Positions 34,713 to 46,935 of a DNA stretch of 64,000 nt are shown here, piece by piece. Source of the DNA: Heloderma charlesbogerti (taxonomy: Eukaryota; Chordata; Lepidosauria; Squamata; Helodermatidae); NCBI GenBank assembly GCA_026122225.1, contig JANEZZ010002886.1, positions 310,001-374,000 on the forward strand, in the 5' to 3' direction. The notes under the pieces are model-generated. The model was not told the origin of the DNA. It saw only the letters and a program-made list of their open reading frames with translations, and made no database searches. Made by a program: the position numbers and the translations under genes. How positions within the stretch are numbered: the stretch's first letter is position 1; each line of letters begins with the position of its first letter.

Positions 34713-34877
34713 AACACAGCAAGTCTGATATTTAATTGGTTTCATAGGGAAATGCAAATTTTAGAACATATATATGAAATAAAATAATTATTTTTTTATT
34801 TCATATATATGTTCTTAATTTTCTTAGATTTGCATTTTCCCTATGAAACCAATTAAATAGCCGGACTGGCTGTGGCT
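34713..34877. other. Apex of the inverted duplication
   Basis: A perfect 22-bp AT-rich inverted repeat (34763-34784 and 34794-34815) encloses the 9-base loop TAATTATTT. On either side (34713-34762 versus 34816-34877) the arms are still clearly homologous but differ: the right side has 12 extra bases net and several substitutions. Outside these limits the arms match without visible difference except the single indel at 27751. There is no unique spacer. Confidence 0.9.
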
Positions 34878-35057
34878 TGAGAGCTCAGAGTAGCCCTACC
34901 CTAGTCATACTATTGTTTTCAGTAGAAACATTTTGTAGAAAGGCAGTTTGTGATCCTGCCTATAAATTTACGTTTTGATCTGCTGAATTTCGCCCACGTA
35001 AAAAGTAAAGAAATATATGGAAAACATACCTCTTCTGTTTGGTTCACTTGTCTTCAG

Positions 35058-35204
35058 GCAGAAGATGAGTTTGTGTACTGGCCAAGTCGGGAAGAATCCA
35101 TGAACTGCGAGGCATTTACTGTGACCCTTATCAGCAAAGACAGGCTGTGCCTCTCTAATGAGGAACAGATTATCATCCATGACTTTATCCTTGAGGCTAC
35201 CCAG
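35058..35204 (+). CDS. PTPRG: PTPRG coding exon, fourth from end: D2 phosphatase domain
   Basis: 147 bp, 49 codons, from '[13 protein letters not shown]' to '[11 protein letters not shown]'. Acceptor 'cttgtcttcag' precedes it and donor 'gtatat' follows; both ends are phase 0. This is the middle of the second (membrane-distal) phosphatase domain of an R5 receptor phosphatase. PTPRG is a single-pass receptor with a carbonic-anhydrase-like ectodomain, a catalytic D1 and an inactive D2. The text agrees with PTPRG as I recall it and differs from PTPRZ1 mainly in the last exons. No D1, transmembrane or ectodomain exon is in the window: the apex lies about 245 bp upstream. Confidence 0.88.
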
Positions 35205-35926
35205 GTATATACAACATCCTCCAGAGGTGAATCTGGAATGTGCTTGACATTCAAAGTGCTGCTGATGTCAGTTAACACTTGAGGTGAATGATTTTCAGTG
35301 GGATTGGTTTAATGTCTCTGTTTGGTCATGGTGGACTTGTTATCCATTACACTCCTACTTCCCAGAGGTTGTCAGTTTTGTTTTCGGCATGCCACTTCCA
35401 TAGATGGCCATAACATTACAGTTTTCATCTGATCCAAAAGCGAAACTGTTTTTCAAGCAGGAATCACACAAAGGGATTGATAACCTTTTTTTATGGAAAG
35501 AGCTTACTAACACTGTAACACTGTGTTCTCTGGGAGGGCATCCCAGGGGCCATAGGATATGTCAGATCTCTCCCTCTGAGGATGGAGAGTGAGCTCTGCC
35601 CTCGGAGTGGAAAATCCAACCTCAGAACCCTGCTCCTGACCACAGTGGAAACCTCAGAGGCTACTTGTTTGTCAGAACTCGCAGGGTGTGTGTGTGGGGG
35701 GGGGGGGACATGCTGGTAGAGCTGGTGTAGATTAATTCTTTCTCATTGAAATGAGTGGGAGGGCATTCCAGAAAGAAAAAAACAGCCAGGAAGGGGAAAA
35801 AACAGCAAAAATGCTGCTCCTCCCCGCTGCTAGTGAGAGCCTGGCAGTGTTTTGGATTGTTCAGAGCCTCCGATGTTGGAGCTCCTCCCCCCTCCACCCC
35901 GCCACCACAGGTAGGATTGCTCTGTA

Positions 35927-36124
35927 AGGGTGGATCCAACTTCATATGGGCAGAAGTCTGCTCACACAATGGCACTTCCCCATCCTCTCCCACCCCCTGC
36001 AGTCCCACATGCACCCCCCAGATTTGCTCCAGAGCAGATTTGGGGGCTGTGTGTGGGCTGCAGTGGGGAGGGGAAATCCATCCAGTTTCCCTTCTGCTGT
36101 TGGAACACCATTAGACCCAACCCT
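35927..36124. repeat. Possible small GGGTTGG-ended element (mirror)
   Basis: Mirror of 33466-33663. Confidence 0.3.
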
Positions 36125-36300
36125 GAGTTTCAAAGCCCAATTTTCCATGTAGAAACTAGAGGTGCATGATTGCTAGCTGTTCTCTGGATGTGCCCCAGGT
36201 TGTCTTGAGAACAGGCCAGACCTGGTCCCAGGTGGAGTCGATGATGAGGGGCTTGCATCCATTTTTTGTTGGGAAGTCAGTATCCTTCTTTAAGAGATAC

Positions 36301-36802
36301 TGGGCCTATTCACACGCTCACGGGGAGAGGGTGGTTAGGGTAAGTATGGAGGGGGGTAGCGAAAACATGCTATGTGGTCCCATCGCATGAACGGGAACCA
36401 TGCAGGGCCTCATGGTTCCACTACCCCCCCCTCTGTAGTTACCTAGTGAGCTTACCATAGTGGTGTGCGCAATATCCTAACATAGTGCGGCATGAACAGG
36501 CTTCCAGCAGCTGCTCTAGCACCCCAAATGGCTGCATGACCATAGAGAAAGTTGGTGGCAGCTAGAGCAGACTCTATGGTCATGGCCTAGAAGTCCTCCG
36601 GAGCCTGTTTAAACCGCCAGGAAGCCCGACAGATGACACAGTAAACCTCCCCGGGGCTCCTTAATCCTTTTGCGGGGGGAGGGAGTTAGTGGGGGTGGCT
36701 TAGTAACCACGGGGAATGTGGTTTCCTTCCCCCGCCCAAGCCACCGTGGTTACGGGAATTTCCCAAACTATCGTGGCTTGGCACGATGTCTGAACAGGGC
36801 CA
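36301..36802. mobile_element. TGGCCCTGTTCAGAC-ended element (mirror)
   Basis: Mirror of 32788-33289. Confidence 0.6.
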
Positions 36803-38193
36803 TTAACGTCTCTGCATGGTTCTGTGCAATTTCTGAACAAATGGCAGACTAGAGCACTTACTTACAAGTAGGTCTACTCCTGAGTAAGCATTGGAGTTGC
36901 TCCCTATACAACAAGCTGCAGGACCTATTTGAAAGCAGATCTGTTTACAAGTAGGCATGCCAGCGAGCCATTTGCCCCTCATGTTGGCTTTTGTCCTTTG
37001 ATTATCCCCATCCTGATATCTGAGTCTGTGCACTGCTAGTCCACAAAGAGCAGCACAGGGACAGATGAGGGATTACAGGAGAGAGAGCAAAACAGTAGAA
37101 AAGAAAAGAAAAAAATGGAACATGGCAGTGGTGCAGACAGCCTAAGCTTTTAGACAGAAAAGATTTATGACTACTATATATTTTGCAGCAGGGAAGCAGA
37201 CACTACTGCAAACTTCAGAGTTCACTGTACACATGGATCTTTGGACAGCTGGTGGAAAGATTGTCTTGCCTTTCAGACAGAGAGGAATGAATGGCACTTT
37301 TGTTACTATTGTTTTACATTTGGTTTCAGTTCCAGCATAATGCATTCCTCACAGCTCCATCATCCAGGAACCCGAATCCAGCAAAGTCCCTTCAAGATTC
37401 TGCTAGCTAGTTCATGTAGGGTTTGCCTCCTATGGTCCTTGCCACAGTGTAATGGATTAACTGTATATCATCTAGATCTGCATAAGCCATCAGTATGTGG
37501 TGGTGTCTAACCACCCTAGCTGTTTAGATAAGTTTAGACCCAACATAAAGCGAATTTAATGAAATTGACCACACAGATGTTAAATGTATCCACAGGGAAA
37601 TTTCCCCCATGTTTTAGGAACTGCGTTGGTCCAGTAAGAGCAGCTGGTGTAAATCAACGTGGGGGATATGAACAGCATTTGGAGTAGATTCCCTTCAGCT
37701 GGTCAATGGGGTGGTCGCAAGGGAAGCACTGCAGCACTTCCATGGATCTCCTTTTCCTTTCTGTTGATATCAGGGAAGATAAAGAACCATCACCACCAGC
37801 AGCACACCTTCTTCATGCTACAGGCAGGTGGTGCTTTCTTTATCTTCCCATTATATCGTCATGAATGAAGGCATTCCTGTTTGCTTGGAGGAATACATTA
37901 CTCACTCTCCCCACACACCGTCCCCATTCTATACATGCATGGCTCTCCCTCCCTTTGACAACAGGTTCTGTGGTCTACAGATACAATGGTTCCCTTAAAA
38001 CGTAAATAAGGTGCCTACTTCATCACATGAAGAAAGGAAGTTCCTATTTGTATCAGTGGGACAAGGTATGTCCCATCCGTAGCAATCACAGGATCAGTCA
38101 ACCATTTTTTAATTACAGTGATGAACATCAGGAGTGTTAAAAGCATAAAAGTGGAATTAGAATGGTTTATAATTAAGTTGGTTTTCATTTCAG

Positions 38194-38336
38194 GATGACT
38201 ACGTTTTGGAAGTACGCCATTTTCAGTGTCCCAAATGGCCAAACCCAGATGCTCCAATCAGCAGTACCTTTGAGCTTATCAATGTAATTAAGGAAGAGGC
38301 CTTAACAAGAGATGGCCCCACTATTGTTCATGATGA
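38194..38336 (+). CDS. PTPRG: PTPRG coding exon, third from end: D2 WPN loop
   Basis: 143 bp: 47 codons from '[20 protein letters not shown]' to 'GPTIVHD' plus GA of a split codon. Acceptor 'ttttcatttcag', donor 'gtatgt'. The catalytic domain's WPD loop, which supplies the general-acid Asp, reads WPN here, as expected for an inactive D2. The exon ends inside the phosphatase signature: its last full codon is the Asp of 'VHD', where an active enzyme has the nucleophilic Cys of HCSAG. These changes are known features of PTPRG/PTPRZ D2, so this is not decay. Confidence 0.9.
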
Positions 38337-41206
38337 GTATGTATATCCACCAGATCACATAAATGAATTGATTTGATTAGAAAGTTTACAGTCAACATGG
38401 GAGTTTATTTGGACATTCATCTGGGAGATAGAAGGTGTTACATACTTATGCAGGGATATTAGTATTTTTAAGTTTCACAATCATTTATTTTCAGTATCAT
38501 ATAATATACAGAAGTCAGTATATGGTAGCTGAAGCACCTTTCAGTGTAGAAGGATGAGTAGAAATAATCTTAGGCCTTCTTCACATATTACTGGCAATGA
38601 CATGGCTGCCATAGTCTCATGGCTGTTACCATGACTATGCAGGAAGGAATGCAACTGGTGAGCGTGCAATCAAGGTGGATCACATGGCTCTGTAACCATA
38701 TGATAACCATGCGTTCCACACAATCATTTGAGTGATAGTTTCATATATTATGGGATGGTTACAACAATAACAGTGCTGGAAGTATATGAAACGGATGTCT
38801 ATTCTATGTTGGACCAACACAGATGTGATCCCAAATTAACTACCTCATAATGATTATTTGAACAAGCCCTGAATTGCACACTGAGATCTCAGCTCTGAGA
38901 TGAGGAAAATCAAGTGTCAAAGCTCTTTGGATTATTTTTTGTTTGTTTGTTTTGTTTTTGCAACATGGAAGAGAACATTTCCATAGCCGGTCATCAAAGA
39001 CGTTTTGGTGCAGAGCTGATATCGCACTTTCTCTATTGTATGTTGTAATGTATGGGTTTTTTACTCTCCCTCGTTCCAGTTTGATTCCTCCCTGTTTTCT
39101 TGCTTACCTTTTTAACCAGGATCTTCAGTGTGAACATATGGTGCTCCCTAATACTGAATCAAGCCATTGTTCCCTCTAGTCCAGTACTGTCATGTCCCAC
39201 ATTGATTCCATTTTAGTATGGTTGATAATCGTATCCATACCACCAGAAGCTGGCTTATGTAGAAGTGAAATGAATGCCACAATGAACAACACACTGAGGG
39301 TTTCCATTTGCCCTTTCTCCTGCTGTTCTCTGAACATGCCTGCCTGCATTGTTGGAGACAGCTGAGACTATAAGGTTATGTTTTCCTAATGGATACCTGA
39401 GAAACTTGCAGCAGTGAAACAAAGTCATAATACAAAATGTTCTGTCTAGAGTGCAGAGGTAATGCTGGTTATGTGGAGACCCTAAGGGCATGATATCCTC
39501 TGGGACAGAATCAAGAAAGAGTTGAGAAGGGGACTTGGAAACGGAGAAGGGGATCCATTCTTTGAAACCTGCCTGGTGTTTGAGATTACTTGCTTGTCCC
39601 TAAGTGGGACATAGAATAGAGAGTGAAGGACATTGGGGTTTACTGTGTGATTAACTTCTAAAGCAGTTGGTGACATGGCATGAAGTGCTGCCATTTAAAG
39701 GGGGAAAGGCAAAAACCTCACTGGGCATGCCCAAGATGTATGGTGCACCTAAAGCAGCCCTTGAATCCTAGCCTATAATGGGATTATAGCCATTAATTAG
39801 AGCTCAGCCAAATGGTTGTGAGTTTTTATTCGATTTTAATGTCAAAATGTGCGTGTTTCATGAGGAAGAACCTTTCATTCAATAAGGTAAGCAAATAGCA
39901 CAAACAATTTTTAAAAAATGTTTCTTATATCTTGAATTCCTTCCCAAACAAGAACAAAATATGTGAAAGAAGTGGACCTTACAGAATATTCAGTCACTAA
40001 ACCAGGTGGCTCAAGGCAACAACCAGCTAGTGCGAGTCTGTGTTTCCAGTGTCGTTCATTTATGTATTTCTGATCCCCTCCACTGGAGCTGGTGGCTGAT
40101 GATCTGTTGCATTACTACAGTGCACAGATGGGTTTCCCCTGTAGTCCTCCTTAAAAGGACAATTACGGAGCCTACAGGTAGTTTTTCATTATCACGTCTT
40201 GACTTGCTAAAGTGCAATATAAAACACAGGTGCTTTCATCAGCTCACATTAAGTCATGGCTAGTTTTATTGCTCACCTAATTTGTGGCTGTTTTTGCTGC
40301 TCTTGCAGTATTCAAAATTGCTTTAAAAATTAAGACAGTTATTGATTTGGGCATTTCATGAGACACTAAAAAAATCAAGCCCCTGTTTCTAACAGTGCTG
40401 AGTCATTTCTTCTGTAAATTGCTTTTTGTATTGTTTGTTATATTTGCTGGGTTTTATTTTGAATCGCTTAATACATAATATATGTTCCACTTTTAACTGC
40501 ATTCTGAAGAAATGTAGCTGAAAATGAAAATTTCCTTCTGTGTACCTGACCTCATCATCACTTAGTTTATTCATTAATATAAAAGCAACTAATCCAAGAT
40601 ATAGGTACACCTGCCTGGAAGGGAATATAGGGAGCAATTCAAAGAAAACTTAAGCTGACACAGTGGCCTGGTTTGCAACTAACATTAACCCATGGTATGG
40701 GTTGTTGAACTCTGGATTGTTGTGATGTGTGAATACGGCCATGCTGACAAACCATGATTTATTAACCATGAACAATTCAGAAACAGAACCCATGGCTTGT
40801 TGTTGGGTTTTGAATTCTGGGTTTAAACCATGGATTATGTGCAAACCAGATCCATGGGTTGTTCTGCCAGGTTACAGACGTAGCAGCCAAGAGTGGTAAA
40901 AGAAGTCAGCCATTCTGCATGCCGGCACCACAGCGCCACTAGGGCATTTGGGGTACAGGGAGGGAGAAGGCGAAGGAGGAGGGAAACAAACTGCCCAGGG
41001 ATTGAGAGAAGAAAGTATGGTTTGTTTGATCACCTGCCATACAAACCCTGGGTGGGGCAAAATAACCCATGGTTTATTTTATTTAAACCATGGGTTAGCG
41101 TTATGTGTGAACCAAGCCAGAGACATCGAATGTTCATTACTGCTTGACAGGTGTTCCCATGGTTCACCTGTGAGTGTCTCAACACAACTGTTCTCTGGCT
41201 TTGCAG
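38337..41206 (+). other. PTPRG intron (right copy), MITE-bearing
   Basis: 2870 bp, GT...AG, splits a Glu codon (phase 2). Contains the MITE at 40664-41119; 38337-40663 is unassigned. Confidence 0.75.
40664..41119. mobile_element. TGGCxTGGTT-ended MITE (mirror)
   Basis: Mirror of 28471-28926. It ends 87 bp before the acceptor of the next exon, so it may touch the branch-point-proximal part of the intron. Confidence 0.65.
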
Positions 41207-41342
41207 GTATGGAGCAGTGGCAGCTGGAACATTATGTGCCCTTACCACTCTGTCCCAGCAGCTGGAGAATGAAAATGCTGTTGATGTTTTCCAGGTGGCA
41301 AAGATGATCAATCTCATGAGGCCTGGAGTATTTACAGACATC
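41207..41342 (+). CDS. PTPRG: PTPRG penultimate coding exon: D2 degenerate signature
   Basis: 136 bp: one base completes Glu, then 45 codons '[18 protein letters not shown]' to '[12 protein letters not shown]'. Acceptor 'ctctggctttgcag', donor 'gtaagt' (consensus). Joined to the previous exon the signature reads HDEYGAVAAG in place of HCxAGxGRTG: both the Cys nucleophile and the phosphate-binding Arg are missing, so D2 is catalytically dead. In this family D2 is thought to regulate dimerisation and D1 accessibility rather than act on substrate. The '[11 protein letters not shown]' segment is the conserved helix following the active-site loop. Confidence 0.9.
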
Positions 41343-41635
41343 GTAAGTCTTGGAATGGAGCAAGTTTTTTATTACAAGGTAGTTGCTAACTAGGAAAACA
41401 CCCAGTTAAAATGTATACACGTTTAGTGTACAATCCCAGTCCCCTATGCACATGGATTCAAAGTACCCTCACTTTCTCTGCCTCTACTTGTGGAATCTCC
41501 ACAAGTTTTGTTGCCAGCCCACACACTCCAAGTCAGAGCACGGTACAGCATGATTTTAGAATTTCATCTTTGTACATCTAGGATAGAAATTCCCTCTGCT
41601 TCCCAGATTCAGTAAGTACAGTCCAGAAACAGTAC

Positions 41636-44599
41636 TTGTTGTTCAGTCATTCAGTCGTGTCCAACTCTTCGTGACTCCATGGACCATAGCACGCCAGGCC
41701 TTTCTGTCCTGCACTCTCTCCCGGAGCGTGCTCAAGTCCATATTCATTGCATCAGTGATGCTATCTAGCCATCTCATCCTCTGCCGTCCCCTTCTCCTTT
41801 TGCCCTCAGTCTTTCCCAGCATCAGGGTCTTTTCCAGGAGTTTTCTCTTCGCATTAGGTGGCCAAAATATTTGAGCTTTAGTTTCAGTATCTGTCCTTCC
41901 AATGAGCACTCAGGGTTGATTTCCTTTAGGATGGACTGATTTGACCTCCTTGCAGTCTAGGGGACTCGTAAGAGTCTTCTCCGGCACCACAGTTCAAAAG
42001 CTTCAATTCTTCGGTGCTCAGCCTTCCTTATAGTCCAGCTCTCACAGTCATACGTCACTACTGGGAAAACCATAGCTTTGATTAGACGGACCTTTGTCGG
42101 CAAGGTGATGTCTCTGCTTCTGACTATGCTGTCTAGGTTTGCCATAGCTTTCCTCCCAAGGAGCAAGCGTCTTTTAATTTCATGGCTACAGTCACCGTCT
42201 GCGGTGATCTTGGAGCCCAAGAAAGTAAAATCTGTCACTGCTTCCATTTCTTCCCCTTCTATATGCCAGGAAGTGATAGGGCCAGATGACATGATCTTAG
42301 TTTTTTTAATGTTGAGTTTCAAACCATCTTTTGCACTCTCCTCTTTCACCCTCAACAAGAGGCTCTTGAGATCCTCTTCGCTTTCTGCCATTAGGGTGGT
42401 ATCGTCTGCATATCGGAGGTTGTTGATAATTCTCCCAGCAATCTTAATTCCGACCTCTGATTCATCCAACCCGGCATTTCTCATGATGTACTCTGCATAT
42501 AAGTTAAATAAGCAGGGTGACAATATGCAGTCTTGTCGTACTCCTTTCCCAATTTTGAACCACTCGGTTGTTCCATCTCTGGTTCTTACTGTTGCTTCTT
42601 GACCCTCGTACAGGTTTCTCAGGAGACAGGTAAGGTGGTCTGGTACTCCCATCACTTTAAGAATTTGCCACAGTTTGTTGTGATCCACACAATCAAAGGC
42701 TTTAGCGTAGTCAATGAAGCAGAAATAGACGTTTTTCTGGAATTCTCTTGCTTTCTCCATGATGCAGCGAATGTTGGCGATTTGATCTCTAGTTCCGCTG
42801 CCTCTTCGAAACCCAGCTTGTACTTCCGGTAGTTCTCGGTTCGCATACTGCTGAAGCCTAGCTTGTAGGATTTTGAGCATCACCTTGCTGGCATGTGAAA
42901 TGAGCGCAATTGTGCGGTAGTTTGAACACTCTTTGGCGTTGCCCTTCTTTGGAATTGGAATGTAAACTGACCTTTTCCAGGCTTGTGGCCACTGTTGAGT
43001 GTTCCAGATTTGTTGGCATATTGAATGCAGCACTTTAACAGCATCATCTTTTAGGATTTTAAATAGCTCGGCTGGAATACTGTCATCTCCGCTAGCTTTG
43101 TTGTTACTAATGCTTCCTAAGGCCCACTTGACTTCACTCTCGAGGATGTCCGGCTCAAGTTCAGTGACCGCACTATCATGGCTATCAGGGACATTCAGAT
43201 CTTTCCTGTATAGTTCTTCTGTGTATTCTTGCCACCTCTTCTTAATCTCATCTGCTTCTGTTAGGTCCCTGCCTTCTTTATCCTTTATCATGCCCGTCTT
43301 TGCACAAAACGTTCCCTTGAGATCTCCAATTTTCTTGAAGAGATCTCTAGTCTTTCCCATTCTGTTGTTTTCTTCGATTTCTTTGCATTGTTCATTTAAG
43401 AAGGCCTTCTTGTCTCTCCTTGCTATTCTCTGGAACTCTGCATTCAGTTGGGTATATCTTCCCCTTTCTCCCTTGCTTTTCGCTTCCCTTCTTTCGTGAG
43501 CTACTTGTAAAGCCTCCTCAGACAGCCACTTGGCTTTCTTGCATTTCTTTTTCTTTGGGACGGATTTCGTTGCTGCCTCCTGAACAATGTTACGGACCTC
43601 CGTCCATAGTTCCTCAGGCACTCTGTCTATCAGGTCTAATCCCTGAAATCTATTCCTCACCTCCACTGTATATTCATCAGGGATATGATTTAGGTCATAC
43701 CTGAACGGTTTAGTGGTTTTCCCGACGTTCTTCAATTTCAGCCGAAATTTTGCAAGAAGCAGCTCATGATCTGAGCCACAGTCAGCTCCAGGTCTTGTTT
43801 TTACTGACTGTATGGAGCTTCTCCATCTTTGGCTGCAAAGGACATAATCAATCTGATTTCGATATTGACCATCTGGTGACGTCCATGTGTAGAGTCGCCT
43901 CTTGTGCTGTTGGAAAAGAGTGTTTGCTATGATCAGCATGTTCTCTTGGCAAAACTCTATTAGCTTTTGTCCTGCTTCATTTTGTACACCAAGGCCATGC
44001 CTGCCTGTTATCCCGGTGATTTCTTGACTTCCTACTTTAGCATTCCAATCCCCTATGATGAAGAGGACATCTTTTTTTGGTGTTAGTTCTAGAAGGTGTT
44101 GTAGGTCTTCATAGAACCGATCAACCTCAGCTTCTTCGGCCTCAGTGGTTGGGGCATAGACTTGAATTACTGTGATGTCGAATGGTTTGCCTTGGATTCG
44201 TACTGAGATCATTCTATCATTTTTAAGATTGTACCCCAGTACTGCTTTTCCCACCCTTTTGTTGACTATGAGTGCTACTCCATTTCTTCTAAGGGATTCT
44301 TGCCCACAATAGTAGATATGATGGTCACCTGAATTAAATTCGCCCATGCCTGTCCATTTTAGTTCGCTGATTCCCAAGATGTCGATGTTCAATCTTGCCA
44401 TCTCATGTTTGACCACCTCCAACTTACCTTGATTCATTGATCTGACATTCCAGGTTCCTAAACAATATTGTTCTTTACAGCATCGGATTTTCTTTTCACC
44501 GCCAGACACATCCACAGCTGAGTGTCCTTTCGGGTTTGGCCCAGCCGCTTCACTCTTTCTGGCGCTACTTGGAAATACCCTCTGCTCTTCCCCAGTAGC
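41636..44599 (-). mobile_element. BovB copy 2 (mirror), with an extra frameshift
   Basis: Mirror of 24990-27954. The 886-codon frame (44617-41957) is identical. After its TAG, the continuation differs: one C is missing at the position complementary to 41837-41838, so the downstream frame shifts within the 'RREN' region that remains open in the left arm. Confidence 0.92.
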
Positions 44600-44880
44600 A
44601 GGCATAGCAGTAAGCAATTATTCAACAGCAACATAAGATTGTATGTGCACTAGGTTTTTAGTCTAGATCAGAGCTGAATGAAAGTACATACAATATTAAA
44701 ATGGCATGAGAGTGAAGACAACTTTTTATAGAAGATCTAGTTTTTGAAAAAGACTTGAAAGATGAGAGAGAATCTACTGCAGTAATTTTGAAGGGTTCCA
44801 GGCATAATACAAAAGTGACAAAGCTGTTTAAAGTGGCAAAAGATTTGGGACTGTCAGAATATAGGAAAGCTACAAGATTA

Positions 44881-44995
44881 AGGGTGTAATCCTATGCATG
44901 TTTAGAGAGAGAACAGTTCTACAAGTCCTGACTGGCTGGGGAATGCTGGGAGTTGTAGGATTTTTTTCCGTCTAAAGATGGATAGGACTGCACAC
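44881..44995. mobile_element. Fold-back 'tgcatgtttaga' element, copy 3 (mirror)
   Basis: Mirror of 24594-24708, ending 114 bp upstream of the last exon. Confidence 0.6.
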
Positions 44996-45109
44996 TAAAG
45001 GTGTCCAGGTGGGACATGGCAATATTGATCCACCCTAGAAAATGCACACTGAACATTCTGCTTTTTTAAATGTCAGGTAGTCTTAATCTTTCTGGTCTTT
45101 CCATTCCAG

Positions 45110-45256
45110 GAGCAGTACCAGTTTCTTTACAAAGCAATGCTAAGCCTTGTCAGCACTAAGGAAAATGGAAATGGCCCCATGGCACTGGACAAAAATGGTG
45201 CGGTTATGGCCAGTGATGAATCAGATCCTGCAGAAAGCATGGAGTCTCTTGTCTAA
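45110..45256 (+). CDS. PTPRG: PTPRG last coding exon: D2 end and ESLV tail
   Basis: 147 bp: 48 codons plus TAA (45254-45256), starting '[15 protein letters not shown]' after acceptor 'tctttccattccag'. The tail '[16 protein letters not shown]' then '[14 protein letters not shown]' matches the PTPRG C-terminus as I recall it, whereas PTPRZ1 ends with a different tail before its own ESLV. The final S-L-V is a class I PDZ ligand, known in the R5 group to bind PDZ scaffolds. Residues before the tail close the D2 fold. This exon is the strongest evidence for PTPRG over PTPRZ1. Confidence 0.9.
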   Translation, partial: EQYQFLYKAMLSLVSTKENGNGPMALDKNGAVMASDESDPAESMESLV

Positions 45257-46332
45257 TTGGAATATTGAAAAGGCACTTAATTTGTGGAATTTCTGAAGAC
45301 TGAGTGAACTTTTTTGAGGCCTTTTTTGCCAGACTCTAGGTTATACAATAACCCAATTACTTTTTTACACTGATAAAAAGTTTTGATATTTATTTTTGCC
45401 ATTTTATGTCTTAATGGTATCCTACTGAGCATTTGCACCTCTGTTTATTTCACACAGTGAAACGCAATTTTATCTAGTTTGCACTATACGATCAGTGTTA
45501 ACTGCCTATAAAGTTGTAATACAAAAGCAAGCAAGCAAGCAAACCCTGATGACATTCCATGACAACAAACATGCTACTTTTTAGTTGAAATGCCGTGAAG
45601 TTTTGTTAATTACTATGAGCCTTGACTTTAAAGTCTTGAATGCTAGACCAGAAAGATTCTTTTTGATTTACAAGAAAAATGCTGTATCCTTGACATACTC
45701 CAATATTTATTGTTTAATTTTCATATAACTTTGGTAATTGTTATAGGTCTTCTGTATTCTATTAACATGGATGAGTGTTCTTTTCTTTTTTGACAAAGTG
45801 GTGGGGTGATCACTAGCTAGACTGAAGTTCAGTAGCTTCCAGAGGTTGAATAGTTGCTCTGCATTGTCTTGGATTCCTCTTCTTGGTTACACAGAGGCCT
45901 ATGAACTGCTTTCTATGGAACATATAAAAGTACATTCCCAAAATACAGAGCAACTCAAATCTGAGATTCAGTCTCAAACTTTGTCTTTACAACTTCACTT
46001 ATTCCCCAGTTGATCTTAATAACACTTTTATTTCAATATTGGAAAAAACTTTGATCATAGACAATTTAATAGTTAACAGTGCAACAATGTACATCAGGCC
46101 ATTTTATTCCCAAACCATTTAGGTAGCAATATTCCAAGTTATTACACTATTCACCATTTTACATTATATTTCCTTAATTCTTCTGGAACAAGACCTCTGT
46201 CTTAACAGTATGTTACATGATGGAGAAAGAGATTTCTTAATTTCATAGGTGTTAGATGCCGTTTTTACAGGTGTGTACTTTTCATACTTTAGTCCTAAAC
46301 CGTACTGATCCATATTACTGGTGAAGCGATCT

Positions 46333-46338
46333 AATAAA
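46333..46338 (+). promoter_or_regulatory. Candidate proximal poly(A) signal (right copy)
   Basis: AATAAA followed by an A run, 1.08 kb past the stop; mirror of 23251-23256. Confidence 0.25.
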
Positions 46339-46468
46339 AAAAAAACTACCTATAACATTACACTCTTCCTCTTTTTTGGGGGGGGAACCAAATTAATTGT
46401 TTAGAACACACCTCCTGATTTCATATATTCATTCCCATATACTATACATTGTATTATACTGTCCTACA

Positions 46469-46544
46469 GTGCAATCCTATACATATGTACTCAAAGTAAG
46501 ACCTACTGAGCCTTACTCCTAGTTAAGTGCATATAGGATTGTAG
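46469..46544. mobile_element. Short CAATCCTAT-type element, copy 3 (mirror)
   Basis: Mirror of 23045-23120. Confidence 0.55.
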
Positions 46545-46822
46545 TCTTAATTTCTTTCAAACCCAAGAAAACCCATTTCCATTCATTCACTTAACACTTG
46601 TAAGTTTTTGTTTCAAATTACTTAAAACTGCTATGTTTTCCAAACCACATTCTGTGCAAATCAGTTAGGTGTGGATGGTTCCCTTGCACTACTTTTTATT
46701 TACACTGCAAGAATGGGAAATGAATTAAATTCTGATGAGATACTTGGTTACATTGCCAAATTCATCTGCAGTCAGAAGAAAGATTACAGAGTGGACCTAT
46801 CAACACTGGTTTTAATGGCTAC

Positions 46823-46935
46823 AGATGCAATGCTATGCATGTTTAGAGAGAAAAAAGGTCTTTTAAAAAGTCTGGTTGGGAAATGCTGGGAGCTGTAGGA
46901 CTTTTTTCTGTCTAAACATGCATAGGATTGTGCCC
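46823..46935. mobile_element. Fold-back 'tgcatgtttaga' element, copy 2 (mirror)
   Basis: Mirror of 22654-22766. Confidence 0.7.

Larger units (their letters stand above)
35205..38193 (+). other. PTPRG intron (right copy)
   Basis: 2989 bp, GT...AG. Mirror content of 31397-34385, with the 12-base run read as G at 35696-35707. Confidence 0.75.
41343..45109 (+). other. PTPRG last intron (right copy)
   Basis: 3767 bp, one base shorter than the left copy because of the indel at 41837-41838. Contains antisense BovB copy 2 and a fold-back MITE. Confidence 0.8.

Noticed and set aside
34763..34815. Replication origin or cruciform regulatory element at the apex
   Set aside because: An AT-rich hairpin alone is not evidence of function, and its position at the turn of an inverted duplication explains it better.
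34386..45256. PTPRZ1 as the gene identity
   Set aside because: D2 is similar, but the last exon tail ([10 protein letters not shown]... [11 protein letters not shown]) fits PTPRG as I recall it, not PTPRZ1.
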